Assembly (NCBI GenBank): GCA_964625775.1
Contig: CAZVEH010000020.1
Span: 1-38,306, forward strand
Source: GCA-2786165 sp964625775
GTDB taxonomy: Bacteria; Pseudomonadota; Gammaproteobacteria; Legionellales; Legionellaceae
Reading direction: 5' to 3'
Length of the DNA: 38,306 nt
In this document: positions 7,805 through 15,919 of the stretch, piece by piece
Numbering within the stretch: the stretch's first letter is position 1
How the letters are laid out: each line of letters opens with the position of its first letter
The notes under the pieces: model-generated
Seen by the model: the letters and a program-made list of their open reading frames with translations, nothing else
What the model was told of the DNA's origin: nothing
Database searches by the model: none
Position numbers and translations under genes: made by a program

Positions 7805-7829
7805 GAGGTTCGACCCCGATCCTGGTAAA
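7805..7829 (+). repeat. Left terminal inverted repeat of the Tn3-family element
   Basis: Starts GAGG, contains CCCCGATCCT at 7814-7823 and pairs with 10893-10917. Outside it is the target duplication ATAAA (7800-7804). Confidence 0.8.
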
Positions 7830-7926
7830 AAGTTATCAAATATTGGCTTCTCTTTCAAGTTGCAAATTCTACTACCAAACCTAGTGTACGTAGACCCCAG
7901 GCCTACTATTTATTCATGTATACTCA

Positions 7927-9684
7927 TCAAACAACCATGCCTTTCTGAGATTGATGTCTGTCATGGCCTATTTTAGATGTTTCCAAAGAAACACTCTCAA
8001 TATGGACATTGTTTTCTTGCATGGGATTTTCAATAGTGATAGGGGAAATAGAATGCACATTATGCGTCGAAATACTATAAGAAAACAAGTTAAATCCGCG
8101 CCACATCCGAGCTGTAGATGCTTTTGCTGAGAGCTCAACTCCTTCAATACTTGTAGCGGGCTTCGCTCTTGATACCATAAGTACTGCTCTAGGAAGACCA
8201 CCTGTTTTTGTTTCATTAAAAAACCTATATATTTTCATAGGAATCGGTTGTTTAATCGGATTTTGTTCGAGAGAATATTCTGGTAGATTGGGTACACCGG
8301 GAAAAGTGGTTAAAAATGTTACTAAAAACGCTAAAGTTGTAAAAGTGCAATAAAGTGCTGGCTCAATTGGTTTATTTTTGGAAAAATTATCTACCCCATA
8401 AAACATAATAAATGAGAGGTTAATAAGAGTAAAAAGTGCGTAACCATCGAGTAAAGCAATGCTGATACCATTGACGATGTTACTGGCATGATCTCCACGA
8501 CGTTGATATTTAAGTGAACAACGTGGATGGCGTGGCAATGAAACAACCAACATCAATGTAGAAGCGATATAACCGGCAATATGCCAATCTTGAGTATAGG
8601 ATGTCTGTGTAGCAACATTATTCTTTGTATTTAAAAAAAATAGTATAAAAACTGGCCCTTTCATGCCTAAGCCACAAAATGAACCAACGGTTAAGGATTC
8701 AAAAAAAGTTTTCAGCAGAAAGTGCGCTGTTGTGTAATACGCAAGATTGACCACGGCTTTGTTTGACCGATAGCAACCGATGATACCTGCCAATACTAAA
8801 ACCGGAAAAAAACTGTCAGCAATTAAGGTCGGGGATAAAATTAAAGCACCATAATTGGTTAAATTAGACGTTAATCCGATTATGGATTCTTCAATAAAAC
8901 GGATGCGAGTTAATTTTAGTAAGAGCTTTGCTCTATCTAACAATCCGCTTCGCAATAATAGTAAGTTTAGTGCCACCAGCACACTCAACGATAATAAATA
9001 CCATGACGCATAATTATATTTGAATTTCACGCCCTCATAATCATCGGTAGTATCTTTTGTATATTGAAAATAAGTCGTTAAAAGATATCTAAATAAAAGG
9101 TAGGTTTGTATCGTCACTCTCAATGAAACACTGATATCTTCGACAATGGGCTTACGAGAAAAATATAAAAACTGTCGTGACATCGCTTCGGGTAAGGGCG
9201 GGTATTCATGGGTATGGGAAAAGAGTCTTCGCATAATAAAATTAACTGATCGAAGATAGCTTTCTTCATTGATCGTATAACCAATAATGGTATAACCAAA
9301 TTTCAATCGAATAGCTTGTTCTAAAGTATTCAATTGTTTTAATGTCAAAGCATCATAAATCAAAATACCATCAAGTTCGCTAACTATTGTCGCATGCTGT
9401 AAAAGAAAACAAAGTTCTCCGTGAGCAATTGTGAATTCTTCTGCGCTGAATAGACATCTAAATGTATTAATTTCTTGATTAAGCTGATAGACACCCTCAG
9501 GATTTATGATAGTTGTAAGTGCAAACCGGTCATTGACTTCAGGGAGTGTTCGCATCAAACGTAACTCATAGTTTTTATCAATACGCTCCGAAATTCGCTC
9601 TCGATTAGAAAAAACTTCGTCTTCTTTCTGCTCTTCAATACTTGATGGTATGGTTGCTTCTGATGATAACAATGTATTCCTCAC
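7927..9684 (-). CDS. Orphan polytopic membrane protein carried by the Tn3-family element
   Basis: About 585 residues from a GTG at 9684. The first ~215 residues are mostly soluble and charged (SIEEQKEDEVFSNRERISER; later ELDGILIYDALTLKQLNTLE). From about residue 225 to 460 come roughly six to eight hydrophobic segments, such as YLLSLSVLVALNLLLL, LIADSFFPVLVLAGIIGC, IAGYIASTLMLVVS and TFTTLAFLVTFLTTF. The last ~110 residues are polar and predicted soluble. I recognise no family. The start is uncertain: nothing like a ribosome site precedes the GTG, whereas GTGAGG lies a few bases before a TTG at 9672 (MLSSEATIP). It is transcribed away from the resolvase and is the transposon's only cargo. A membrane effector or host-interaction protein is possible but not shown. 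Confidence 0.7.
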   Translation of the reverse strand: MRNTLLSSEATIPSSIEEQKEDEVFSNRERISERIDKNYELRLMRTLPEVNDRFALTTIINPEGVYQLNQEINTFRCLFSAEEFTIAHGELCFLLQHATIVSELDGILIYDALTLKQLNTLEQAIRLKFGYTIIGYTINEESYLRSVNFIMRRLFSHTHEYPPLPEAMSRQFLYFSRKPIVEDISVSLRVTIQTYLLFRYLLTTYFQYTKDTTDDYEGVKFKYNYASWYLLSLSVLVALNLLLLRSGLLDRAKLLLKLTRIRFIEESIIGLTSNLTNYGALILSPTLIADSFFPVLVLAGIIGCYRSNKAVVNLAYYTTAHFLLKTFFESLTVGSFCGLGMKGPVFILFFLNTKNNVATQTSYTQDWHIAGYIASTLMLVVSLPRHPRCSLKYQRRGDHASNIVNGISIALLDGYALFTLINLSFIMFYGVDNFSKNKPIEPALYCTFTTLAFLVTFLTTFPGVPNLPEYSLEQNPIKQPIPMKIYRFFNETKTGGLPRAVLMVSRAKPATSIEGVELSAKASTARMWRGFNLFSYSISTHNVHSISPITIENPMQENNVHIESVSLETSKIGHDRHQSQKGMVV

Positions 9685-9764
9685 TAACTAAAAAATTTTC
9701 AAGTAACAAAAACGAGGGTTTTTATTACCGCAATCAACACGACTCCAACAATCCTTTAAATCTT

Positions 9765-9787
9765 CCATTTTAGTAGTACTAAAGTGG
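9765..9787. promoter_or_regulatory. Candidate res site core / resolvase operator
   Basis: A 15-base perfect palindrome, TTTAGTAGTACTAAA, is extended outward to 23 bases by CCA/TGG with one mismatch. It lies between the divergent cargo gene and the resolvase gene, where res sites lie in Tn3-family transposons. Resolvase would bind such dimer sites to resolve cointegrates and to repress its own promoter. Confidence 0.5.
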
Positions 9788-9871
9788 TTAAACAATCAGA
9801 GTTAAATATCTTGCCCTTATTGTGCGAGTTATATTACCATCAAGTCCAAATTTATTAAAGGTCATCCGTAA

Positions 9872-10453
9872 ATGTTAGTGGGATACGCACGTATATCAAC
9901 AAATGACCAGAACTTGCGCATGCAAGAAGATGCGTTAAAAGCAGCTGGCTGTGAAGAGCTTTACACGGATATTGCTAGCGGAGTTAAAGCGGAACGTCCT
10001 GGTCTGAATAATGCATTATCATATTTGCGCAAAGGCGATACGTTGGTTGTCTGGAAATTAGATCGACTAGGCCGTTCATTAGGTAATTTGATCCAGATCA
10101 TTAAGGATCTGAGTCAAAAAGAAATTGGATTTAAATGTTTGCAAGAAAATATTGATACTACGACGAGTGGTGGCCAGTTAATTTTTCATATTTTTGGTGC
10201 GTTAGCACAATTTGAAAGAGAGTTGATCAAAGAACGAACTCAAGCCGGATTAAAAGCTGCACGTGTACGCGGTCGATTAGGTGGTAGACCGGCTTTATTG
10301 AATAAACAGCAAGTTAAAAAATTAAGGGATCACTATGAGAAAGGAGATTTATCCATTAACGAAATATGCAAATTATTCAATATTACAAAACCAACCTTAT
10401 ATCGTTATCTACGCAGTACAGCCTGCGAGAACATAGATGCCAGCAATCCATGA
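9872..10453 (+). CDS. tnpR: Serine resolvase of the Tn3-family element
   Basis: The protein has 193 residues and is full length for small serine recombinases. Residues 1-140 are the catalytic domain: MLVGYARISTNDQNLRMQED with the nucleophile Ser9 in the YxRIST motif, then VVWKLDRLGRSLGNLIQII with the conserved arginines, then 'GALAQFERELIKERTQAGL' at the start of the long E helix. Residues ~145-185 hold GGRPALLNKQQ and a Hin-type helix-turn-helix (LSINEICKLFNITKPTLYRY). It would resolve cointegrates at the palindromic site upstream. Its end overlaps the start of the transposase remnant by 17 bases. It looks intact and could act on related elements elsewhere in the genome. Confidence 0.93.
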   Translation: MLVGYARISTNDQNLRMQEDALKAAGCEELYTDIASGVKAERPGLNNALSYLRKGDTLVVWKLDRLGRSLGNLIQIIKDLSQKEIGFKCLQENIDTTTSGGQLIFHIFGALAQFERELIKERTQAGLKAARVRGRLGGRPALLNKQQVKKLRDHYEKGDLSINEICKLFNITKPTLYRYLRSTACENIDASNP

Positions 10454-10864
10454 AACAGCATATCCACGAATCAAACCAAATCTAAGTCCCAAAGAACTCA
10501 AAGAGCTTTTTACACCAACGGAAGAAGAGCTATTCTTACTTGACTCCAAAACCAAAAAAACACTGACAGCTACTTGCAAAAGTGAGAAATTTAACCAATT
10601 TATTGGCTGGATTAGCTTTGGAGGCGGTGGTGTCATAAGTGACAATATGCGAGCTAATCAAAAAAAATAATTCGATTCAACCACCTGCTTGCTAATATGC
10701 AAATTTTCCATACGGTTGTATACCAGACTAAGGGGATTAATAAACTGAGAGCAGCGGGTGTTGAAATTCCAGACGAAGTTTTACCTGGGTTTTCACCTTA
10801 CTGGACAGAGCATTTAAATCGATTTGGACTTTTTGATCTGGATATGCGCAAAATAGCAGCATAA
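10437..10864 (+). pseudogene. tnpA: Tn3-family transposase with its middle deleted (N- and C-terminal ends fused)
   Basis: The ATG at 10437 starts a DUF4158-type N-terminus (MPAIHETAYPRIKPNLSPKE, then LKELFTPTEEELFLL). After about 45 residues it jumps to the transposase C-terminus: FIGWISFGGGGVISDNMRAN, then QKK and a stop after a run of eight A (10660-10667). In the minus-one frame the C-terminus goes on without a break: IIRFNHLLANMQIFHTVVYQ, then SPYWTEHLNRFGLFDLDMRK, to the TAA at 10864. Hundreds of central residues, including the DDE core, are gone. The gene cannot transpose. The right terminal repeat follows within about 30 bases, as expected for tnpA. Confidence 0.85.
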
Positions 10865-10892
10865 ATTGAGTATGATCTAGCGTAATCTAACA

Positions 10893-10917
10893 TTTGATAG
10901 GATCGGGGCCGGGCCTC
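10893..10917 (-). repeat. Right terminal inverted repeat of the Tn3-family element
   Basis: Read inward it begins GAGGCCCGGCCCCGATCCT. It matches the left end at 19 of 25 positions and is followed outside by the target duplication ATAAA (10918-10922). Confidence 0.8.
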
Positions 10918-10929
10918 ATAAAACCATTC

Positions 10930-11403
10930 TCATGAGTTGAGTACCCATATGGCAGCATTTAAATAACCCGCAAAAATCAACCATATCAAATAAGGAATCA
11001 ACATGTTGCTGCTGAATCTAAACCTCTCTCTGGTGAGAAGAATAGTGATTAACGTCAGCAGACCGATTAAAACGATGCAGAAAAAACTCAATCCAATGAG
11101 ATGGAAATTAAAAAACAGCGGCGACCAGGCCCAATTCAAGATCATTTGGGCACTATAAAATCCCAGTGCTGTTTTAGCATGGGGCTGCTGGCGATCCTGC
11201 CAAAGTAACCACCCTGACACAGCAATCATAGCGTATAGAATTGACCAGGCTACTGGGAAAACAATCGCTGGTGGTGTTAGGCTTGATTTATGAAGGGTCT
11301 GGTACCAGGTCGCTATATTGACTTGAGTGATTGTCCCTAAAAAATAACCGATGAGTTGGAAAGCAAGGATCCATGCGCTCATGCCGATTAATTTTTTTAC
11401 CAT
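10930..11403 (-). CDS. tspO: TspO/MBR family tryptophan-rich sensory protein
   Basis: The 157-residue protein has five hydrophobic helices and many tryptophans, the hallmark of TspO. Characteristic pieces are the LTPPAIVFPVAWSILYAMIA block in helix 1-2, AQMILNWAWSPLFFN in helix 3 and IPYLIWLIFAGYLNAAIW in helix 5. TspO binds porphyrins and related ligands in the inner membrane and has been tied to tetrapyrrole turnover and stress responses. The start is the ATG at 11403, behind GGAGAATATTG and overlapping the previous stop in a TGATG junction, so it is translationally coupled to the SDR gene. A TTG at 11406 is a less likely start. Its 3' end lies eight bases from the ATAAA duplication of the Tn3-family element. 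Confidence 0.93.
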   Translation of the reverse strand: MVKKLIGMSAWILAFQLIGYFLGTITQVNIATWYQTLHKSSLTPPAIVFPVAWSILYAMIAVSGWLLWQDRQQPHAKTALGFYSAQMILNWAWSPLFFNFHLIGLSFFCIVLIGLLTLITILLTRERFRFSSNMLIPYLIWLIFAGYLNAAIWVLNS

Positions 11404-12272
11404 CAATATTCTCCCTGATTATAGAGGCTTTGTAACCCCTCTCGATACGTTGGGTACATCAACTTGATGTGAAGTTCATGCTTTATTTTTGTATTACTAA
11501 CACGACGATGATGTGTATAAAACTCTTTGGCCATAGGAGATAACACAGCAAGTTCAAACGGAATTTTTTCTGGCTCAGGTCTGTTGAGCAAAAAAGAAGC
11601 GTAAGCATCGACCTCGTGGGAAGGAGCAGGCTCATCATCCGCAACATTATAAATTGACATAGGCTTAGGGTTTTTAATCGACGCCATAAGAACTGCAACA
11701 AGATCCTCTACATGAATTCGAGAAAAAAAATGATTTTCTTTATAGATGCTGTGTGCTTTACCCTGCTCAATGCGAGTTAAAGCATTTCTTCGTGGCCCGT
11801 AAATTCCGGCTATTCGGAAAACATGGAGAGGTAGTTGATGATTTTTAGCCAAAGAACACCAAGCTTTCTCTGCACTGAGACGGAGATTGGCTTGCTGTCC
11901 CAGAGACAGTGAAGCAGATGATTCATCGACCCATCCTCCTTGATGATCGCCATAAACACCCGTTGACGAAAGATAACCTAGCCACTGACAGTGACTCGCG
12001 TGTTGTTTGATTAAGTCGGCAAAATGTGCAAGGACTGGATCTCCAGCACTCGTTGAGGGTGGCGTGCTCACTAAAATATGAGTAGCGGCGCGTAGGCTTT
12101 TTTTTATATCAATGCTTGAAAAGTCGATCAGTTTGTAACTTGCTTCGTTTTGTAGACCAATAAGCTCCTGATTTCGCGAGGTACCAGTAATATTAAAATC
12201 CAGGGTAGCCAACTTTTTTGCCAAAAAATTAGCAGTATACCCAAAACCAAAAATCAACATATTGGAGTGCAT
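11403..12272 (-). CDS. SDR-family NAD(P)-binding protein, YeeZ-like
   Basis: A 289-residue Rossmann-fold protein of the extended short-chain dehydrogenase/epimerase type. It starts at the ATG at 12272 behind GAAGGGG. Near the N-terminus is MLIFGFGYTANFLAKKLATL with a GxGYxxxxL dinucleotide motif. The middle has YLSSTGVYGDHQGGWVDESS, typical of YeeZ-like proteins, and FRIAGIYGPRRNAL. The substrate of these proteins is generally unknown. The classical active-site pair is reduced to the VYG tyrosine region. It is the first gene of a two-gene operon with tspO, with which it shares a TGATG junction. I am sure of the fold and less sure of a catalytic role. Confidence 0.85.
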   Translation of the reverse strand: MHSNMLIFGFGYTANFLAKKLATLDFNITGTSRNQELIGLQNEASYKLIDFSSIDIKKSLRAATHILVSTPPSTSAGDPVLAHFADLIKQHASHCQWLGYLSSTGVYGDHQGGWVDESSASLSLGQQANLRLSAEKAWCSLAKNHQLPLHVFRIAGIYGPRRNALTRIEQGKAHSIYKENHFFSRIHVEDLVAVLMASIKNPKPMSIYNVADDEPAPSHEVDAYASFLLNRPEPEKIPFELAVLSPMAKEFYTHHRRVSNTKIKHELHIKLMYPTYREGLQSLYNQGEY

Positions 12273-12474
12273 ATTTTCCCCTTCGAGCTCACATAAACAT
12301 TGCTAGGTCGTTCTTTAAAGCGGATGAATTTTCTTTTTAAATCAATTGACATTACTTTTTTAGAAAGATAGCTTATATCTAATAAAGGTAACTTTCTAGT
12401 CTCCAGCAGGTAAGTCCCAGTCAATGCGGTGACAAAGACGTGTGGGTGGATGATCATCATGTACCAAGTGCCAA

Positions 12475-14241
12475 ATGAGTACTAAAAACCAACGAACACT
12501 TACGCAATTTATCTGGCAAGTGATTAAGCCCTATCGCTGGTGGTTTCTGTTAATGTTTCAAGCAACAATAGTTGGCTCTAGTTATCATATCGTTAATAAT
12601 TATGCGATCAAACTTGTTATAGATGCGTTCTCCATGAACACAGTTGCAGAGAGTAGTCATTTAGCAGTTGCTATTACAGTTTTTATAGTCGCACAGATTG
12701 GATTAGACGTCTCGTGGCGTTTAAGCGAGTACGCTGGCTGGCACGCAGATCCCTTTATTCATCGAGCTATTTTGCTGCAAGCTTATGATTATGTACAACA
12801 TCATTCTTTTTCTTATTTTCAGTCCCATCCAAGCGGCACCATTATCAGTAAATTAAAAGGTATTTTAGATGGTTATCAGCATGTGTTTAATCAGCTCCAT
12901 CATCAAATTGGTAAAAACTTTTTAACCACTCTTTTTTTGATTTTTTCGTTGCTGCTGGTAAGCACCAAAGTATTTTTATTTATGCTGATTTGGAGCTTCG
13001 CCATTATCGGCGCAATGTATCCCATGTCTTTAAAATTGAATCAATTGGCCATTCGTTTGTCAGAAAGCAAACACCGCGTGATGGGGCTTTTTTCTGACAA
13101 TATCTTAAATATATTTTCTCTATTTTCTTTTGCCAAACGCGAAGAAGAATTAAAAAGGATTAAAAAAAATATTTCAAAACACTATTTACCAGATACTGTT
13201 GCTCTTTATAAGTATTATTTTAAACTTTCTGCAATTGGTAGCGTTCTATACTGGGTGATGTTGGTGACCGTGTTTTTGTTTATGATTTGGTTGCGTCAAA
13301 CATCACAAATCAGTATCGGAGATTTTGTCTTTGTGATGATGAGTACCATCACGATTTCTCTTGAGCTTTGGACATTTACCGACTCTATGTTTAATTTTAT
13401 GCACGAGCTTGGCGATTTTAAAGCGGCTTTCTCGATATTAACGATACCTCATGACATGGTTGATAAAGAGCATGCCCTGCCCTTAGTGATCAAATCACCT
13501 AGTATTGAATTTAAGAATCTCTCATTTCACTATGGTCGAAATGATACAATTTTCAATAATCTAAATCTTAAAATTCCTGCTGGGCAAAAAATTGGGCTGG
13601 TGGGACACTCTGGTGCGGGCAAATCCACGCTAATATCTTTGTTATTAAAGCATTTTTTACCTACTCAAGGCCATATTTATATCGATAAACAATCATTGTC
13701 CGATGTGACTGCTGATTCAGTGCGTTCCCAAATTTCTTTGATACCTCAAGATATTTTATTGTTTCACCGAAGCATCGGTGAAAACATAGGCTATGCTAAA
13801 GCAAATGCCACACTTGAAGAAATCAAATCAGCAGCTGGCACAGCCCATATTCATGATTATATTGAGTCTTTACCCGAAAAATATGACACCATGGTGGGTG
13901 AGCGCGGGGTAAAACTATCCGGCGGGCAGCGCCAACGGATTGCCATTGCACGCGCTATCCTGAAAAATGCGCCTATTATTATTTTAGATGAAGCAACATC
14001 AAGCTTGGATACAGCCACTGAAGCCGACATTCAGCAATCTATTCATGAGCTTCTTGAGCATCAATCCAGCACTGTGATAGCGATTGCTCATCGTCTTTCC
14101 ACCATCCGTCATATGGAGCGCATTATTGTCATGGACGGCGGTTGTGTGATTCAGGATGGTAGTTTTGATGAGTTAATCGCTGATGAACGCGGTTATTTCA
14201 AAACCCTATGGGATACGCAAATTAATGGGATGGTGTTGTGA
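12475..14241 (+). CDS. ABC exporter, fused membrane and ATPase domains
   Basis: A half-transporter of 588 residues, full length for the MsbA/multidrug type. Residues 1-320 are the membrane domain with about six spans (for example WWFLLMFQATIVGSSYHIV and YWVMLVTVFLFMIWL). Residues ~340-580 are the ATPase: Walker A GHSGAGKST (377-385), signature LSGGQ (481-485), Walker B ILDEA (503-507) and switch His539 in IAHRLST. All catalytic residues are present, so a homodimer should be active. The cargo (lipid, peptide or drug) cannot be told from sequence. No strong ribosome site precedes the ATG. The fusion gene at 14312 follows after 70 bases on the same strand. It has no adjacent outer-membrane partner. 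Confidence 0.92.
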   Translation: MSTKNQRTLTQFIWQVIKPYRWWFLLMFQATIVGSSYHIVNNYAIKLVIDAFSMNTVAESSHLAVAITVFIVAQIGLDVSWRLSEYAGWHADPFIHRAILLQAYDYVQHHSFSYFQSHPSGTIISKLKGILDGYQHVFNQLHHQIGKNFLTTLFLIFSLLLVSTKVFLFMLIWSFAIIGAMYPMSLKLNQLAIRLSESKHRVMGLFSDNILNIFSLFSFAKREEELKRIKKNISKHYLPDTVALYKYYFKLSAIGSVLYWVMLVTVFLFMIWLRQTSQISIGDFVFVMMSTITISLELWTFTDSMFNFMHELGDFKAAFSILTIPHDMVDKEHALPLVIKSPSIEFKNLSFHYGRNDTIFNNLNLKIPAGQKIGLVGHSGAGKSTLISLLLKHFLPTQGHIYIDKQSLSDVTADSVRSQISLIPQDILLFHRSIGENIGYAKANATLEEIKSAAGTAHIHDYIESLPEKYDTMVGERGVKLSGGQRQRIAIARAILKNAPIIILDEATSSLDTATEADIQQSIHELLEHQSSTVIAIAHRLSTIRHMERIIVMDGGCVIQDGSFDELIADERGYFKTLWDTQINGMVL

Positions 14242-14311
14242 TAAATATTACCTTGAATAAAATTTCAAAATAGTTAGACTGATATTTGAGCCTGCATAGT
14301 GTGGATTAGAA

Positions 14312-15919
14312 ATGACCGTTTTAAAGTTTGTAGCTTATGAAAAGCGAGCGCAGCGCACAGGCTATGTCGACTTAATTGATAACATGTATCATCAACAGTG
14401 TATGTCGGATTTAAAGGAAACGTTACGTTATCTCCAAGCACAGCAAGATCTGATCAATCCTGGGAAAGGAGGTGGCGTTGCTTTGGCTGCAAATCAGCTC
14501 GGATATCCTTATGAGCCTACATCTTCCACTGATCCCACCCCAGCACCGGGATTTTACCCTGCTAACTATGTGCCGCCCAATATATATTTGGTTCATATTA
14601 GATCGGAACGAGCTGCATTAGAAGGCTGCTCTGCATGTACTCCCACTTTTTTTATCAATGCTGTGATGACACCCAAAAAAGGAACACCTAAAGTACACTC
14701 AGGTGAGGCATCCTCTTCCTTCAAGGGCTTTCGTGGCCTGCAAGTACCCCGTTATTATAGTATTACTGTGTATGCACAAAATATATTCGGGAAATGGAAA
14801 CGGCATGAATATTCAGGATTTACAGCTCGAGTACACCAACATGCTATTGATTTTGGTAACAACAAAGATTATTTACAAAGGATGGATTTTTCAGAATTAG
14901 AAATGCAACAAATTGCAAACTGGCTCACCACCCCGATTTTAGCAATCAATCATTGGATCGTGCCAGAGAAACTACAATGTGCTTGTACTGACCCGGACAT
15001 TACTGCATTAGCACAATGGACTCAGATTCGGCGTGAAGTGGGCGCGCATTCACTGCCAACGAGCGCTGTCCATCAAAGGGTGATCATTATTGCTGGTGAT
15101 CGAGGCTTAGGCCTAGCGTGGGTAAGACACTATTTGCGTAACAAGTGCGAAGTTATTGCCACTCATAAAACCACTACTGAGCTCGATGCATTAAAGGTCC
15201 TCAAATATAAATATCCGCACCAACTCACCTTGGAGCCGCTGGATCTCAATCATGAGCAAAACATGAGTGAGTTTACTCGTAAAATCCAAATCAAAGACAA
15301 TGATCTGATTATTTATAATGCAACGCATAAAGGATATATGGGAGCGTACACGCAACTAGAAGAGCTTGAGCACAAAACTCAGGTCTTAATTTTTCTTGGA
15401 CAGTACATGTTGCTCAAGTATTGGTTCAATCAATTGGTGCAAAACAACGTATTATGGGTAAATGTGGGTCAGATAAGTAATAGACCATCAGTGCATAGAT
15501 CATCGCAAGAACACCCTTGTCATTCGTCTGAAATTTTCGGTTTGATTCAAAATATTAATAATGATTTATCAATCGAATGGAATAAAAAAAGGAAAACAAA
15601 AGGAATTGTAGAGCGGCCCCCACAAGCGATTTCTGCTTATCCTGGATGGGATAGCACACAATTAAGCAACAAAACGTATCAGCCGGATTCAGATCAGATT
15701 GCCAGAGATATTATTGAAACACAGATCAATCCCATCAAACAATTCGTGATGTATGTCGAAAAAGGCATACCTGAAGAAAAAACGGAAGACATGAAGTCAA
15801 TTGGAGCTCGGCGCCAGACATTTTCTATAGGAAGACACTCTGTTTTTGCAGGTGATAAAGGGCCTGAACTTTCCTCTCAGGATAGAACAAATATCATCAA
15901 TCGTCGCCAGTCATTTTAA
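14312..15919 (+). CDS. Fusion of a catalytically dead peptide deformylase-like domain with an SDR-like domain
   Basis: The protein has 535 residues. Residues 1-215 follow the peptide deformylase layout. Motif 1 is intact (GVALAANQLG, 55-64). Motif 2, normally EGCLS, reads EASSS (132-136), so the metal-binding Cys is Ser. Motif 3, normally QHExDH, reads QHAIDF (176-181), so the catalytic Glu is Ala and the second metal His is Phe. VPRY (145-148) is kept. Residues ~255-475 look like a short-chain dehydrogenase (VIIIAGDRGLGLAWVRHYL; DLIIYNATHKG), though no YxxxK is obvious. The tail (~480-535) is polar and holds RRQTF and, at the very end, RRQSF. I know of no such fusion. It may bind rather than cleave formyl-methionine-like ligands, or be a secreted effector; both are inference. 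Confidence 0.75.
   Translation: MTVLKFVAYEKRAQRTGYVDLIDNMYHQQCMSDLKETLRYLQAQQDLINPGKGGGVALAANQLGYPYEPTSSTDPTPAPGFYPANYVPPNIYLVHIRSERAALEGCSACTPTFFINAVMTPKKGTPKVHSGEASSSFKGFRGLQVPRYYSITVYAQNIFGKWKRHEYSGFTARVHQHAIDFGNNKDYLQRMDFSELEMQQIANWLTTPILAINHWIVPEKLQCACTDPDITALAQWTQIRREVGAHSLPTSAVHQRVIIIAGDRGLGLAWVRHYLRNKCEVIATHKTTTELDALKVLKYKYPHQLTLEPLDLNHEQNMSEFTRKIQIKDNDLIIYNATHKGYMGAYTQLEELEHKTQVLIFLGQYMLLKYWFNQLVQNNVLWVNVGQISNRPSVHRSSQEHPCHSSEIFGLIQNINNDLSIEWNKKRKTKGIVERPPQAISAYPGWDSTQLSNKTYQPDSDQIARDIIETQINPIKQFVMYVEKGIPEEKTEDMKSIGARRQTFSIGRHSVFAGDKGPELSSQDRTNIINRRQSF

Larger units (their letters stand above)
7805..10917. mobile_element. Tn3-family transposon derivative (3.1 kb) with cargo membrane gene
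   Basis: The left end begins GAGGTTCG at 7805. The right end, read inward on the minus strand, begins GAGGCCCG at 10917. Over the first 25 positions 19 match, including an unbroken CCCCGATCCT. The five bases outside each end are identical, ATAAA at 7800-7804 and 10918-10922, the 5-bp target duplication typical of Tn3-family transposition. Inside are a 585-residue membrane protein (minus), a serine resolvase (plus) with a palindromic site upstream, and a transposase gene with its middle deleted and its frame shifted. It cannot move by itself now but could be moved by a related transposase in trans. It sits between the 3' ends of uvsE and tspO. The ends resemble those of the element at 26167-27488. 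Confidence 0.85.

Noticed and set aside
7790..7807. Hairpin CTCTTTA-AACA-TAAAGAG as a terminator of uvsE
   Set aside because: Its right arm is formed by the ATAAA duplication plus the first bases of the transposon, so it probably arose by chance at insertion. No T-run follows.
7805..7825. tRNA T-arm-like string (GGTTCGACCCCGATCC), suggesting a tRNA or attachment site
   Set aside because: No acceptor, D or anticodon arms surround it. It is explained as a transposon end, since it has an inverted partner at 10893-10917 and a 5-bp duplication.
7892..7908. 17-base imperfect palindrome GTAGACCCCAGGCCTAC after the membrane protein gene
   Set aside because: Too few paired bases and no T-run; I cannot support a terminator or operator.
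12254..12460. 68-residue minus-strand ORF upstream of the SDR gene
   Set aside because: No ribosome site or family. It overlaps the start of the SDR gene, and the stretch between the divergent SDR and ABC genes is better read as promoter region.
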